A DNA stretch of 34,144 bases from Paludibacteraceae bacterium (GTDB lineage Bacteria; Bacteroidota; Bacteroidia; Bacteroidales; Paludibacteraceae): the NCBI GenBank assembly GCA_905236355.1, contig CAJOPG010000081.1:1-34144 (forward strand). Reading direction: 5' to 3'. Made by a program: the position numbers and the translations under genes. The notes beneath the pieces are model-generated. The model saw only the letters and a program-made list of their open reading frames with translations, was not told the origin of the DNA and ran no database searches. This document shows, piece after piece, positions 25,993 to 34,144 of the stretch. Positions within the stretch are counted from its first letter, which is position 1. Each line of letters opens with the position of its first letter.

Positions 25993-26529
25993 TTACAATA
26001 CTTCAATCAGTATTTGGAGATTGGTGTATGGCGGCACATTTTCTGTTTCCGTGGAGCCATAGCCCAAATACCATGGGGAGAGTACTTCTGCCTGTTCTTT
26101 TTCCCGCATCATCGGCAACATTTGCTCTACCGCCATCAGCACCTGGCGTTTGCCTATTTCCACGGTTTCCTCTGTATCAAGCACAAGTGTGCCGGATAGA
26201 GTGTATATCTGCATACTTATGTTTACGGTTTGTCCGTTGGTCAAACGAGGACGGTCGGTTTTTTGCAGAGTTTTATACCAGAACCCCCATTGGCTGAGTG
26301 TATAAGGCAACTGTGATTGCCCGGCAGAAAGAGTGTCAATGGCATTCTTTATATACCTAACAAGATCGGCATCGGCAGCTTCCGCCAAATGGTAATTGAG
26401 CATCATCATCTCCACCGCTGCCGAATCAGTTTCTATATGTTTATTGGAAGGTGCCTGGGGGCGTGTGCGATGACAACCTGTCAGCAATAGTATTACAATT
26501 CCTGTTATTATCAAATACTGTTTCCTCAT
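25993..26529 (-). CDS. FKBP-type peptidyl-prolyl isomerase-like lipoprotein (GldI-like)
   Basis: Lipobox VILLLTGC; LSPWYLGYGSTETENVPPYTNLQILIEVL resembles FKBP C-terminal motif. Confidence 0.65.
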   Translation of the reverse strand: MRKQYLIITGIVILLLTGCHRTRPQAPSNKHIETDSAAVEMMMLNYHLAEAADADLVRYIKNAIDTLSAGQSQLPYTLSQWGFWYKTLQKTDRPRLTNGQTVNISMQIYTLSGTLVLDTEETVEIGKRQVLMAVEQMLPMMREKEQAEVLSPWYLGYGSTETENVPPYTNLQILIEVL

Positions 26530-26541
26530 TTTTGTTTCTTT

Positions 26542-29500
26542 TTATTGTCCGATGCTACGCTTATATTCTGTAGGTGTCATTCCATACACTGCTTTGAAAC
26601 ACTTGGAAAAATAGCGCGAATCGTTCATTCCTACCATATAGGTGACTTCCGTAATGTTGTATGTGCCGAGTTGCAGAAGTTGTGCGGCTCGCTTGATGCG
26701 CACCTCGCGGATAAACTCCACAGGCGACAGACCTGTCAGATTCTTCAGGCGGTTGAAGAATACTGTCCGCCCTAATGCCATTGCGCTTACCATATCGTCC
26801 ACCACCAGTTCGTTGTTGTCCATATTTTTCTCCATAAATGCCATTACTTTGGACAAAAATATTTCGTCGGGTGAAGTCTTCTCCACATCCATTGGTTTAA
26901 GGTTAAGCACATTTTGACGATAACGGTCTTGCAGTTTAGCGCGAGTGGAGAGGATGTTATCTACACGCGCTTTCACATATTCGGGCGAGAAGGGTTTGGT
27001 GATATAGTCGTCAGCCTCATGTTGCATCGCTTCCAAACGGCTCTCTACTGTCTCTTTGGCTGTCAGCAAAATGATGGGAATATGCGAAGTGGTCTCTTTC
27101 TTTTTTAGTTCGTCTAAAAGTTGAATGCCGTCCATATTAGGCATCATCAGGTCAGAAATAATAATGTCAGGTAGTGTGACAATGGCTTTATCCACACCCT
27201 CCATTCCATCTGCTGCCGTGGTAATATTGAAGGAAGAAGCAAAAATGTTAGTCAAGAACAAACGCATGTCATCGTTATCTTCTACAATAAGCATGTTCCT
27301 GACAATCCTTGCCTCCAATATCTGGTCAACCTTCTTTGATGATTTTACTTCCGGAATAGCCTCCGTGCCTTTGTCGTCAATCACGAAATCCACTTCATTG
27401 CCGAAATGCTCACTGCCTTTTCTGAACATTACTGTAAACACAGATCCATTCCCCGGTTCGCTTTCTACTTCTATATAGCCATGGTGCAAATCAACTAACT
27501 CTTTCACAAGGTTTAAACCAATGCCTGAACCGGATTTTCCCGTCAGGCTCTCTAACTCGTTGTGAGAGGAGAAACGCTCAAACAGCACGGAGCGTTTGTC
27601 TTTCGGTATGCCGATGCCTTCGTCTTTCACACGCAATAATACAAACTCATCCTTATCTTCTACAATAACGGTAATGCTCTTGCCCGCAGGCGTAAACTTG
27701 AAAGCATTGGAAAGCAGGTTATACAATATCATATCTGTTTTCTCGTGGTCTAACCATACCAATTGTTCGGGCGAACGGTTCTCTATGTGGAAAGCAATAT
27801 GCTTATCGTAGGCCTCTTTGTTGAAATTAGAGCATGTCTCTTGCACTAAAGTGGCAAAATGCGTTTGCTGAATCTTGAGCCGCATCTTGTCGTTCTGAAT
27901 CTTGCGGAAATCCAAAATACCATTAATCAACCTAAGCATGCGGTTGGCATTGCTTCGCACTATCTCTAACTGCGTTCGCACACTCTGTGATATTTTCTCC
28001 GTTTTCAATATGTTGTCTACCGGACCAGAAATCAGAGTGAGCGGTGTGCGGAGTTCGTGCGATATGTTGGTAAAGAATCGTAGTTTGATATCTGACACTT
28101 GCTGCTCCACCTTCATCTGTTGCTGCAGATTGTTATATCGGCGGAATAGCACATAACTGATACCTATTATTATTGCCGCAAACAATATATACACCAATAT
28201 TGCCCAGCCCGTCTGCCAAAAAGAAGGCAATACTTCTATGGTGAGTTCACGGGTATTATCCACCCATACTCCTTCGTCATTGGTAGAGCACACTTTGAAG
28301 TGGTAAGTTCCACGAGGAAGATTGGTGTAAGTAGCTTTTCGCTGATTGCCCACATAGTTCCAATTATTCTCAAACCCCTCAAGTAAAAAGGCATACCCTA
28401 TTTTATCTGCACCGGCAAAGTCAAGAGCGGCATATTCGATAGAGAACACGGATTGATTATGCTTCAGCGTTATCTTATCGGTGGAGGCAATACTCTCTTT
28501 AAGTGGAGAGTCGTCGTCGCCTATAGCTACATCGGTGTTGAACAACTGAAAACCCGTCAGGATCAAAGGAGGCACATGGTCCGACCTTAAGATTCTGTCA
28601 GGAGAGAAAACGCAATAACCATCGGTGTAGCCGAAGACCATCTTTCCTGACGACAAGCGCATACTGTTAGCCTCTGTAAAATAGTTGTTTCCAGCGATAG
28701 GGAAGGGCGTAAAATGCTGAAATATTTCCACCGTAGGGTCATAACGGGTAATTGCTGTTTCTGATGTAAACCACAATCTTCCATTCTCGTCTTCATTAAT
28801 AGCCAACACAATGTCACTTAATAATCCTTCCCTTGTCGTAAAAGCCTTCAGTTGTGCGGGGGCAGTTGCTGTTGCCGAGTGCTCTATTCTGTTCAAACCT
28901 CCGCCAAAAGTACCCAACCATATGTTTTCGGAATGGTCTTTGTAGAGGCAGTGCACATCATAGTAAGGAGTATAAGCAGTGTTTCCGCGGCTATCTGTCT
29001 GTAAAAGACCCCCTGTAGTGGCAACAAACAAAATGCTGTCACCGACCAATAACAAATCTCTTACCTTTGAACATTGGTCTATAGGGTATTGACTCCATTC
29101 ATTGCCTGAGTGAATAAACTTCTTTCCGTCAAACACATTCACTCCACCACCATAAGTTCCTATTAGCAAATGACCTTTTGTAGTATCTTCTACAATGGAA
29201 TAAATCTCATTACAAGACAAGCTATAAGGGTCGGCTGTATGCTGAAAACGCTCTATCTTTCCATTCTCATAACGAATAAGCCCCTTCCCTCTGGTTCCCA
29301 ACCAAAGCACCTTTTTGCTATCTTCATATAGGCAATATACAAGGTCGGTTATAGGTAGTTTGCTTACTTTTAGCGTTTTTGCATCGCGACGGCGCACATT
29401 CCCGTCTTTAGTGGCTATCATAACATCACCATTTGACAATTCCAACATGGCACGAACCTCTCCTGATGAATGTCCGTTTTCATGCATGTCGTGTAGAATA

Positions 29501-30771
29501 AAATGCCGGTGAATGTATTCTACTCTGTCCACGCCTTTGTCATAAGTACTTATCCATAGAAATCCATCGCTATTTAAATACGCCGTATGAATCATATTTG
29601 TTAGTCCCGTCAATGGCGATTCTAATATGTCTTGGTCGTAGTTGTATCGGGAAAAACCTCCCCCATTAGGATTAATCCATAGTGTATTATCCTGCTCTAT
29701 CAATATCATATTTTGCCTGAGTTGTCGGGCATAGCGGCGGTCCACTTCCGGAGAGAAATGCTTCACTGAGCGGTCGGAATGACGATAACGGAGAACACCG
29801 TATTCGTCATTCTCTAACCACACAATACCTCTACTATCAGTCCGCGCCGTATGAAAATTGTCAGAACGAATTTGTCGGTTGTCTTTTGAGGAATACTGTT
29901 GTAACTTTCCATCACGTTTGTCATATATATAAAAACCTTCCGAAGATGTAGCAAACAACATTGCATTCTCATCAATACGCAATATCGAATTTATAGTCGC
30001 TCCATTCCCGATGCTTATATGCTCCACATTACCATCCTGCAACGAATACCGCCATACATCACCATTATCACTTCCTAACCACAGACTCTGTGTTGTGCTG
30101 AAGGCTGCTGTATATTTTTGCCGGATGGTACCCAATCCCGACTTTAGCACTATATTTTCTTCTCCATGATACCATTGATGTACACCGTCCGATGCATCAT
30201 ACCACACATTACCCGCATTGTCGCAAACAATGAAATGGGCATCATATCCTGTTTTATATACATCTGTTTGAGGTTCTTCTTCGCTCACAATATGCGCTAT
30301 GCCATTATTCACAACCATCCATATCTCACCGGGGCAGGATTCTGTGAAATATTGGTTGTATTTCTGCTGTAATAAAGTCGGAGCCTGACAACCTGTCGCA
30401 TAAAATTTTTCTCTGCGCTTGTCAAAACGGAAAATGTATCCGTCATAGGTCTGAAACCATATATAGCCGTTTGCATCTTCATAAATGAAATCCACACGGT
30501 TGTTACGCATTTGAGTACTGTCTTCAGGATGAGACTTATAAGTGGTAAACTTATAACCGTCAAACTTATTCAGACCATCCCAAGTCCCAAACCACATATA
30601 GCCGTCGCGGTCTTGAAGAATCGCCATCACCGTGTTCTGACTCAAACCATCCTTCACAGAATAATGGTAGGTTACATACTGCTCCTGATCATCGGCCGAA
30701 TCGTATGCCATCAGCGGTTGAACCAAAAGCAAAGTCAACAACGAGAATAATGAAATGTTAATCTTTTTCAT
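26542..30771 (-). CDS. Hybrid two-component system sensor/response regulator (HTCS), one-protein sensor kinase plus AraC-type regulator
   Basis: 1409 aa: signal peptide, repeated propeller motifs (DRDGYMWFGTWDGLNKFDG, ENIWLGTFGGGLNRI), Y_Y_Y region (YTNLPRGTYHFKVCSTNDEGVW), TM, HisKA (FFTNISHELRTPLTLI), HATPase (NLLSNAFKFTP, GSGIGLNLVKELV), receiver (LIVEDNDDMRLFL, DLMMPNMDG), C-terminal AraC HTH (ITEVTYMVGMNDSRYFSKCFKAVYGMTPTEYKR). Confidence 0.95.
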   Translation of the reverse strand: MKKINISLFSLLTLLLVQPLMAYDSADDQEQYVTYHYSVKDGLSQNTVMAILQDRDGYMWFGTWDGLNKFDGYKFTTYKSHPEDSTQMRNNRVDFIYEDANGYIWFQTYDGYIFRFDKRREKFYATGCQAPTLLQQKYNQYFTESCPGEIWMVVNNGIAHIVSEEEPQTDVYKTGYDAHFIVCDNAGNVWYDASDGVHQWYHGEENIVLKSGLGTIRQKYTAAFSTTQSLWLGSDNGDVWRYSLQDGNVEHISIGNGATINSILRIDENAMLFATSSEGFYIYDKRDGKLQQYSSKDNRQIRSDNFHTARTDSRGIVWLENDEYGVLRYRHSDRSVKHFSPEVDRRYARQLRQNMILIEQDNTLWINPNGGGFSRYNYDQDILESPLTGLTNMIHTAYLNSDGFLWISTYDKGVDRVEYIHRHFILHDMHENGHSSGEVRAMLELSNGDVMIATKDGNVRRRDAKTLKVSKLPITDLVYCLYEDSKKVLWLGTRGKGLIRYENGKIERFQHTADPYSLSCNEIYSIVEDTTKGHLLIGTYGGGVNVFDGKKFIHSGNEWSQYPIDQCSKVRDLLLVGDSILFVATTGGLLQTDSRGNTAYTPYYDVHCLYKDHSENIWLGTFGGGLNRIEHSATATAPAQLKAFTTREGLLSDIVLAINEDENGRLWFTSETAITRYDPTVEIFQHFTPFPIAGNNYFTEANSMRLSSGKMVFGYTDGYCVFSPDRILRSDHVPPLILTGFQLFNTDVAIGDDDSPLKESIASTDKITLKHNQSVFSIEYAALDFAGADKIGYAFLLEGFENNWNYVGNQRKATYTNLPRGTYHFKVCSTNDEGVWVDNTRELTIEVLPSFWQTGWAILVYILFAAIIIGISYVLFRRYNNLQQQMKVEQQVSDIKLRFFTNISHELRTPLTLISGPVDNILKTEKISQSVRTQLEIVRSNANRMLRLINGILDFRKIQNDKMRLKIQQTHFATLVQETCSNFNKEAYDKHIAFHIENRSPEQLVWLDHEKTDMILYNLLSNAFKFTPAGKSITVIVEDKDEFVLLRVKDEGIGIPKDKRSVLFERFSSHNELESLTGKSGSGIGLNLVKELVDLHHGYIEVESEPGNGSVFTVMFRKGSEHFGNEVDFVIDDKGTEAIPEVKSSKKVDQILEARIVRNMLIVEDNDDMRLFLTNIFASSFNITTAADGMEGVDKAIVTLPDIIISDLMMPNMDGIQLLDELKKKETTSHIPIILLTAKETVESRLEAMQHEADDYITKPFSPEYVKARVDNILSTRAKLQDRYRQNVLNLKPMDVEKTSPDEIFLSKVMAFMEKNMDNNELVVDDMVSAMALGRTVFFNRLKNLTGLSPVEFIREVRIKRAAQLLQLGTYNITEVTYMVGMNDSRYFSKCFKAVYGMTPTEYKRSIGQ

Positions 30772-30774
30772 ACA

Positions 30775-31641
30775 TTACTTATCCTTCAATGAAATCATAT
30801 ATTGACCATAAGCAGTCTTACCCAATTCTTCACCTAACTGATGCAATTGCTCCGTACTTATCCATCCGTTCCGCCAAGCTATTTCTTCTATGCAACTCAC
30901 ATAAAAACCTTGGCGGTTTTGAATAGTTGCAATAAAATTGCCTGCATCTAACAAACTGTCACAATTGCCCGTATCTAACCAGGCAAAACCTCTGCCGAAC
31001 AACTCCACTTGCAGGTTCCCCTCGCTCATATACACCTTGTTCAAATCGGTTATCTCATATTCTCCTCGTGCCGAGGGTTTCAACAGAGATGCCTTCTCAC
31101 ACACCGTTTCATCATAGAAATACAATCCGGGCACGGCATAATGGCTTTTGGGCTCCGCAGGCTTCTCTTCCAGCGACAGGACCCTTCCCGCTTCGTCAAA
31201 CTCCACTACGCCATAAGCGCGAGGGTCTTTCACATAATAACCAAAGATGCATGCACCCTTCTCTATCGATGCCGCACGACGCAACATCTCACTAAAACCT
31301 CTGCCGTAAAACAAATTGTCACCTAAAATCAGACAGCCTTTGTCGCCGGCAAGAAACTCTTTCCCTAATACAAATGCTTGGGCCAAACCATTTGGAACAT
31401 CCTGCACCTTGTATTCCAAGCGCATTCCTATCCGTTTTCCGTCGCCCAACAATTCTTTAAACATCGGCAAATCACGGGGGGTGGAAATTATCAATACCTC
31501 ACGAATACCCGCCAACATCAATGTGGATAACGGATAATAAATCATGGGCTTGTCATACACCGGCATTATCTGCTTCGATATTGCCTTCGACAACGGGTAC
31601 AAACGAGTGGCACTGCCGCCTGCCAAAATAATTCCTTTCAT
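30775..31641 (-). CDS. rfbA: Glucose-1-phosphate thymidylyltransferase
   Basis: [84 protein letters not shown]. Confidence 0.97.
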   Translation of the reverse strand: MKGIILAGGSATRLYPLSKAISKQIMPVYDKPMIYYPLSTLMLAGIREVLIISTPRDLPMFKELLGDGKRIGMRLEYKVQDVPNGLAQAFVLGKEFLAGDKGCLILGDNLFYGRGFSEMLRRAASIEKGACIFGYYVKDPRAYGVVEFDEAGRVLSLEEKPAEPKSHYAVPGLYFYDETVCEKASLLKPSARGEYEITDLNKVYMSEGNLQVELFGRGFAWLDTGNCDSLLDAGNFIATIQNRQGFYVSCIEEIAWRNGWISTEQLHQLGEELGKTAYGQYMISLKDK

Positions 31642-31647
31642 GGTTAT

Positions 31648-33261
31648 CTATGCTTTTTGGTTATTCTTTTTCCGGTGCTTTTTTATACGTCTGTTCTCGC
31701 GAAGCATCAATGCGAATTCGCGTACAAAATCCAATGTGTCATCCAGAAAACCGGGCCTCCAGGCTTTCATCCGTTCCTCCAACTGATGATATGTCTCCTG
31801 AAGCGTCTCCTTGTTATCTGTTATCACTAACAGAGTGTCCTTTGCCTGCAAACAACTCTTACCCGTTGGTACAAAAAACTGCTGACCCCTACGCACCATA
31901 ATTGCCAGAGTGTTTTCCGGGAATCCCAAATCCATCAACCTGTTCCCGTGTTCCAGCATATCTGCCGTTATCTCTATCTCCGTTGCTACCGACTTTATCT
32001 CTTCAGGTAAATCTATATCAAAATGCTCCACTTCCTTCAGTTGAAAATCATTATTTTCCGCTACACCTAACTTTCGGGCCACCCAGTCAAGCGATATGCC
32101 TTGTGTTAACAAACTGACCAACGTACACAAAAATACTACATTGAATATCAATCGGGCATTAGGAACTTCCGCCGCCAAACACATGATGGCAAACAATATC
32201 GGTGATGCTCCCTTCAAACCCACCCAACTTACAAACAACTTCGCCCTAAGAGGTATCTTCCTAAAGGGGGATAATACCAATAGCACCGACAACGGACGAG
32301 ACAAAAAGAATATGACGACACTTGCTATAGCACCCAAAGTCAATACTCTGACATCCAATAACTCATGCGGGGCTACTAATAAACCCAAGATCAAAAACAT
32401 GCTCAATTGGGCAAGACTTGTGATGCCGTCTAAAAAATTCATGGTACTCCGCTTGTGTGCAAAACGGGAATTCCCGAATACCAGTCCGCCAATATACACC
32501 GCCAAAAAAGGATTCCCGCGGGCATAAAAAGTAACGGAAAATATAAAAATGCACGATGTCAGCACCAATATTGGATACAAACTTGTATTCTCCAAATTCA
32601 CTCTGTTCATTAACCAAACCAGAAACTTGCCAAACAGGAACCCTGTTAGGAAGCCTATTACCAACTGCATTAATACCATCAATACCAAACTCCATGCATT
32701 AGGCTGACCTCCTGATTGTATCACACTTATCATCGCTGTTGTCAGTACCGCCGCCATAGGGTCGTTACTCCCGCTTTCCAATTCCAACATCGGACGCAAA
32801 TTGTGTTTCAATATCAACTTTCTTCTGCGCAAAATGCTAAATACCGATGCCGAATCGGTGGACGACATTGTGGCTGCCATTAATAGTGCCGTGGGTAATA
32901 CCAATGCCGTGCCTGCATGGGTCCAACGCATTAACAGCCATATCGACAAACCTGTGAAAGCAGCCGTTAACAATACTCCCACCGTTGATAGCAACACTCC
33001 CTCGCGTACCACAGGTTGGATGTCGCTCAACTTTGTATCCATTCCGCCCGAAAACAATATCACACACAAACCCACTGAGCCAATAGCTTCTGCCACCCTG
33101 ATATTGTCGAAACTTACGCCTAAACCGTCACAGCCAAAAAGCATTCCCACAAGCAAAAACGACATCAAAGAAGGCACTCCTAATCGACTGTTCAACTTGT
33201 CGGTTAAAATGCTTGCAAAAAACAATAGCGACAATATTAATAACCACAATTCTACCTGCAT
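31648..33261 (-). CDS. K+/H+ antiporter (CPA1/NhaP2-like with C-terminal TrkA-C domain)
   Basis: About 12 TM segments; SRLGVPSLMSFLLVGMLFG, SSTDSASVFSILRR, LESGSNDPMAAVLTT, FVSWVGLKGASPI; C-terminal soluble domain. ATG 33261 preferred over the TTG at 33273 in the ORF track. Confidence 0.9.
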   Translation of the reverse strand: MQVELWLLILSLLFFASILTDKLNSRLGVPSLMSFLLVGMLFGCDGLGVSFDNIRVAEAIGSVGLCVILFSGGMDTKLSDIQPVVREGVLLSTVGVLLTAAFTGLSIWLLMRWTHAGTALVLPTALLMAATMSSTDSASVFSILRRRKLILKHNLRPMLELESGSNDPMAAVLTTAMISVIQSGGQPNAWSLVLMVLMQLVIGFLTGFLFGKFLVWLMNRVNLENTSLYPILVLTSCIFIFSVTFYARGNPFLAVYIGGLVFGNSRFAHKRSTMNFLDGITSLAQLSMFLILGLLVAPHELLDVRVLTLGAIASVVIFFLSRPLSVLLVLSPFRKIPLRAKLFVSWVGLKGASPILFAIMCLAAEVPNARLIFNVVFLCTLVSLLTQGISLDWVARKLGVAENNDFQLKEVEHFDIDLPEEIKSVATEIEITADMLEHGNRLMDLGFPENTLAIMVRRGQQFFVPTGKSCLQAKDTLLVITDNKETLQETYHQLEERMKAWRPGFLDDTLDFVREFALMLRENRRIKKHRKKNNQKA

Positions 33262-33275
33262 ATCTTTTCCCAACA

Positions 33276-33297
33276 GATCCTTTCTTAATCCTTTCTT
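33276..33297 (-). repeat. Tandem 11-mer duplication in the antiporter 5' leader
   Basis: Minus strand AAGAAAGGATT AAGAAAGGATC; each contains a purine-rich AAAGGA. Confidence 0.8.
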
Positions 33298-33325
33298 ACG
33301 CCAACCGTAAACTCATCTTGATTAA

Positions 33326-33748
33326 TCACTCTTCCTTCAACAAAAACTCCTCTATCACTCTTACTATTTCCTCTTTGGGATATAACCCTTTCAACAATAC
33401 AGGCCGTCCCTCCACAGGTATGTATAGCACTTGCGGAATGCTGCTTATGTTGAATACATAGGCCAACTCCCGTTCTCTTTCCGTATCCGCATTGTAAAAT
33501 ATTACTCTGTCACAATATTCCTGAGACAATTCTTCCATTATCGGAGCCAACCGCTTGCACGGACCACACCATGTGGTATAGAAATCTATTATACATGGCT
33601 TATTCCCCTTATATTTCCACTCCTTCTCCACTGTATAGTCCATTACACGTTCCTTGAACATCTCCGTTGTCAAATATTGCACATCTTCTCCGTGTGCAAA
33701 ACCTGCCGACAATAATACCAGAAATCCCGCTAATATTATTCTTTTCAT
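33326..33748 (-). CDS. Secreted/periplasmic thioredoxin-family protein
   Basis: Signal peptide MKRIILAGFLVLLSAGFAHG; IIDFYTTWCGPCKRLAPIMEEL active site; SSIPQVLYIP cis-Pro. Start set to internal ATG (33748). Confidence 0.9.
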   Translation of the reverse strand: MKRIILAGFLVLLSAGFAHGEDVQYLTTEMFKERVMDYTVEKEWKYKGNKPCIIDFYTTWCGPCKRLAPIMEELSQEYCDRVIFYNADTERERELAYVFNISSIPQVLYIPVEGRPVLLKGLYPKEEIVRVIEEFLLKEE

Positions 33749-33835
33749 ATGCTTAATTTCTTTTGTTTGGAACGACATTTTAGTCCTCTGCATTTATATA
33801 GCAATAATCATTCCACAATTATCCTTAATCAATCG

Positions 33836-33867
33836 GCAAAAATACAATTTTTTCCACATATACACAA
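33836..33867 (-). promoter_or_regulatory. Candidate promoter for the thioredoxin gene and possibly the downstream run
   Basis: Minus strand TTG (33867-33865)-N20-TATTTTTGC (33844-33836). Confidence 0.7.
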
Positions 33868-33889
33868 TATCCCCGTTATTTTTCCACAT
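33849..33889. repeat. Direct repeat pair TTTTTCCACAT, 30-bp offset
   Basis: Identical 11-mers at 33849-33859 and 33879-33889, flanking the -33 element. Confidence 0.8.
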
Positions 33890-33907
33890 GGCATTTCAGG
33901 ATATCTT

Positions 33908-33992
33908 AAACAGCCACTTAACCATCCTAAATCATCCCAAACCGCACTAAATAACTCCGAATCGCTTCTAACCCGTCCAAAGTCATACAAAA
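33908..33992. repeat. Decamer-phased A-run array (degenerate 10-bp repeat)
   Basis: A-runs at 33908-10, 33920-21, 33929-31, 33939-41, 33949-51, 33960-61, 33970-71, 33979-81, 33989-92. Confidence 0.75.
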
Positions 33993-34144
33993 TAGGTAGC
34001 GGCATCAACACATCATTGGTACATCAAGAGGACAGACATGTAACAGACAGATTGTCCTGATATATCTCAAGACTATAATTACCTGTTGGCGGAATTAAAC
34101 CTGCGCATATTTGATTATATTCCTCGGCATGTTGTCACTGCTGA

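Noticed and set aside
26542-31641. Polysaccharide utilization locus
   Set aside because: HTCS is present, but no SusC/SusD pair, sulfatase or glycoside hydrolase flanks it.
33849-33889. DnaA-box/oriC interpretation of the two TTTTCCACA motifs
   Set aside because: Each matches TTATNCACA at only 8 of 9 positions, there are only two, and no dnaA/dnaN or AT-rich unwinding region is visible; a promoter-operator reading fits better.
34026-34056. AGGACA...TGTCCT inverted repeat with internal ACAGACA repeats
   Set aside because: Only 6-bp arms with an 18-nt loop; expected by chance.
34100-34124. dif-like sequence CTGCGCATATTTGATTATATTCCTC
   Set aside because: Left arm resembles E. coli dif, but the central spacer would be 4 rather than 6 nt and the right arm is poor; chance similarity is likely.

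Overview
Bacteroidales-type chromosomal segment, densely coding, about 30 confident genes. Plus strand: hflX, a pseudouridine catabolism pair (psuK-psuG), a gldB-like lipoprotein and sufS; a YhcH/DUF386 gene with a eukaryote-like GH13_8 branching enzyme (glgB); the mreB-mreC-mreD-mrdA(PBP2)-rodA cell-shape cluster; and a DUF4294 protein. Minus strand: a flippase-like membrane protein, a DUF3127/metallophosphoesterase/tsaE/DUF3316 run, pgk, cca, and a ten-gene colinear run (thioredoxin, K+/H+ antiporter, rfbA, a 1409-aa hybrid two-component sensor (HTCS), two FKBP-like lipoproteins, a phosphohexomutase, surE, a small membrane protein, lpxB). I saw no RNA genes, CRISPR arrays or transposases. 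The gene content is mostly ordinary. The unexplained structure is in the short intergenic regions: (i) 10- or 11-bp phased degenerate repeat arrays upstream of three promoters; (ii) long direct repeats offset by 30-31 bp next to two of those promoters; (iii) three genes with the -7 element exactly 7 nt from the start codon, suggesting 5-nt or leaderless mRNAs; (iv) a glgB terminator hairpin whose 3' arm forms the mreB -33 element; (v) a perfect 13-bp hairpin inside sufS; (vi) a heptamer array abutting the lpxB start codon. All of these were read by eye and need computational and experimental checks.
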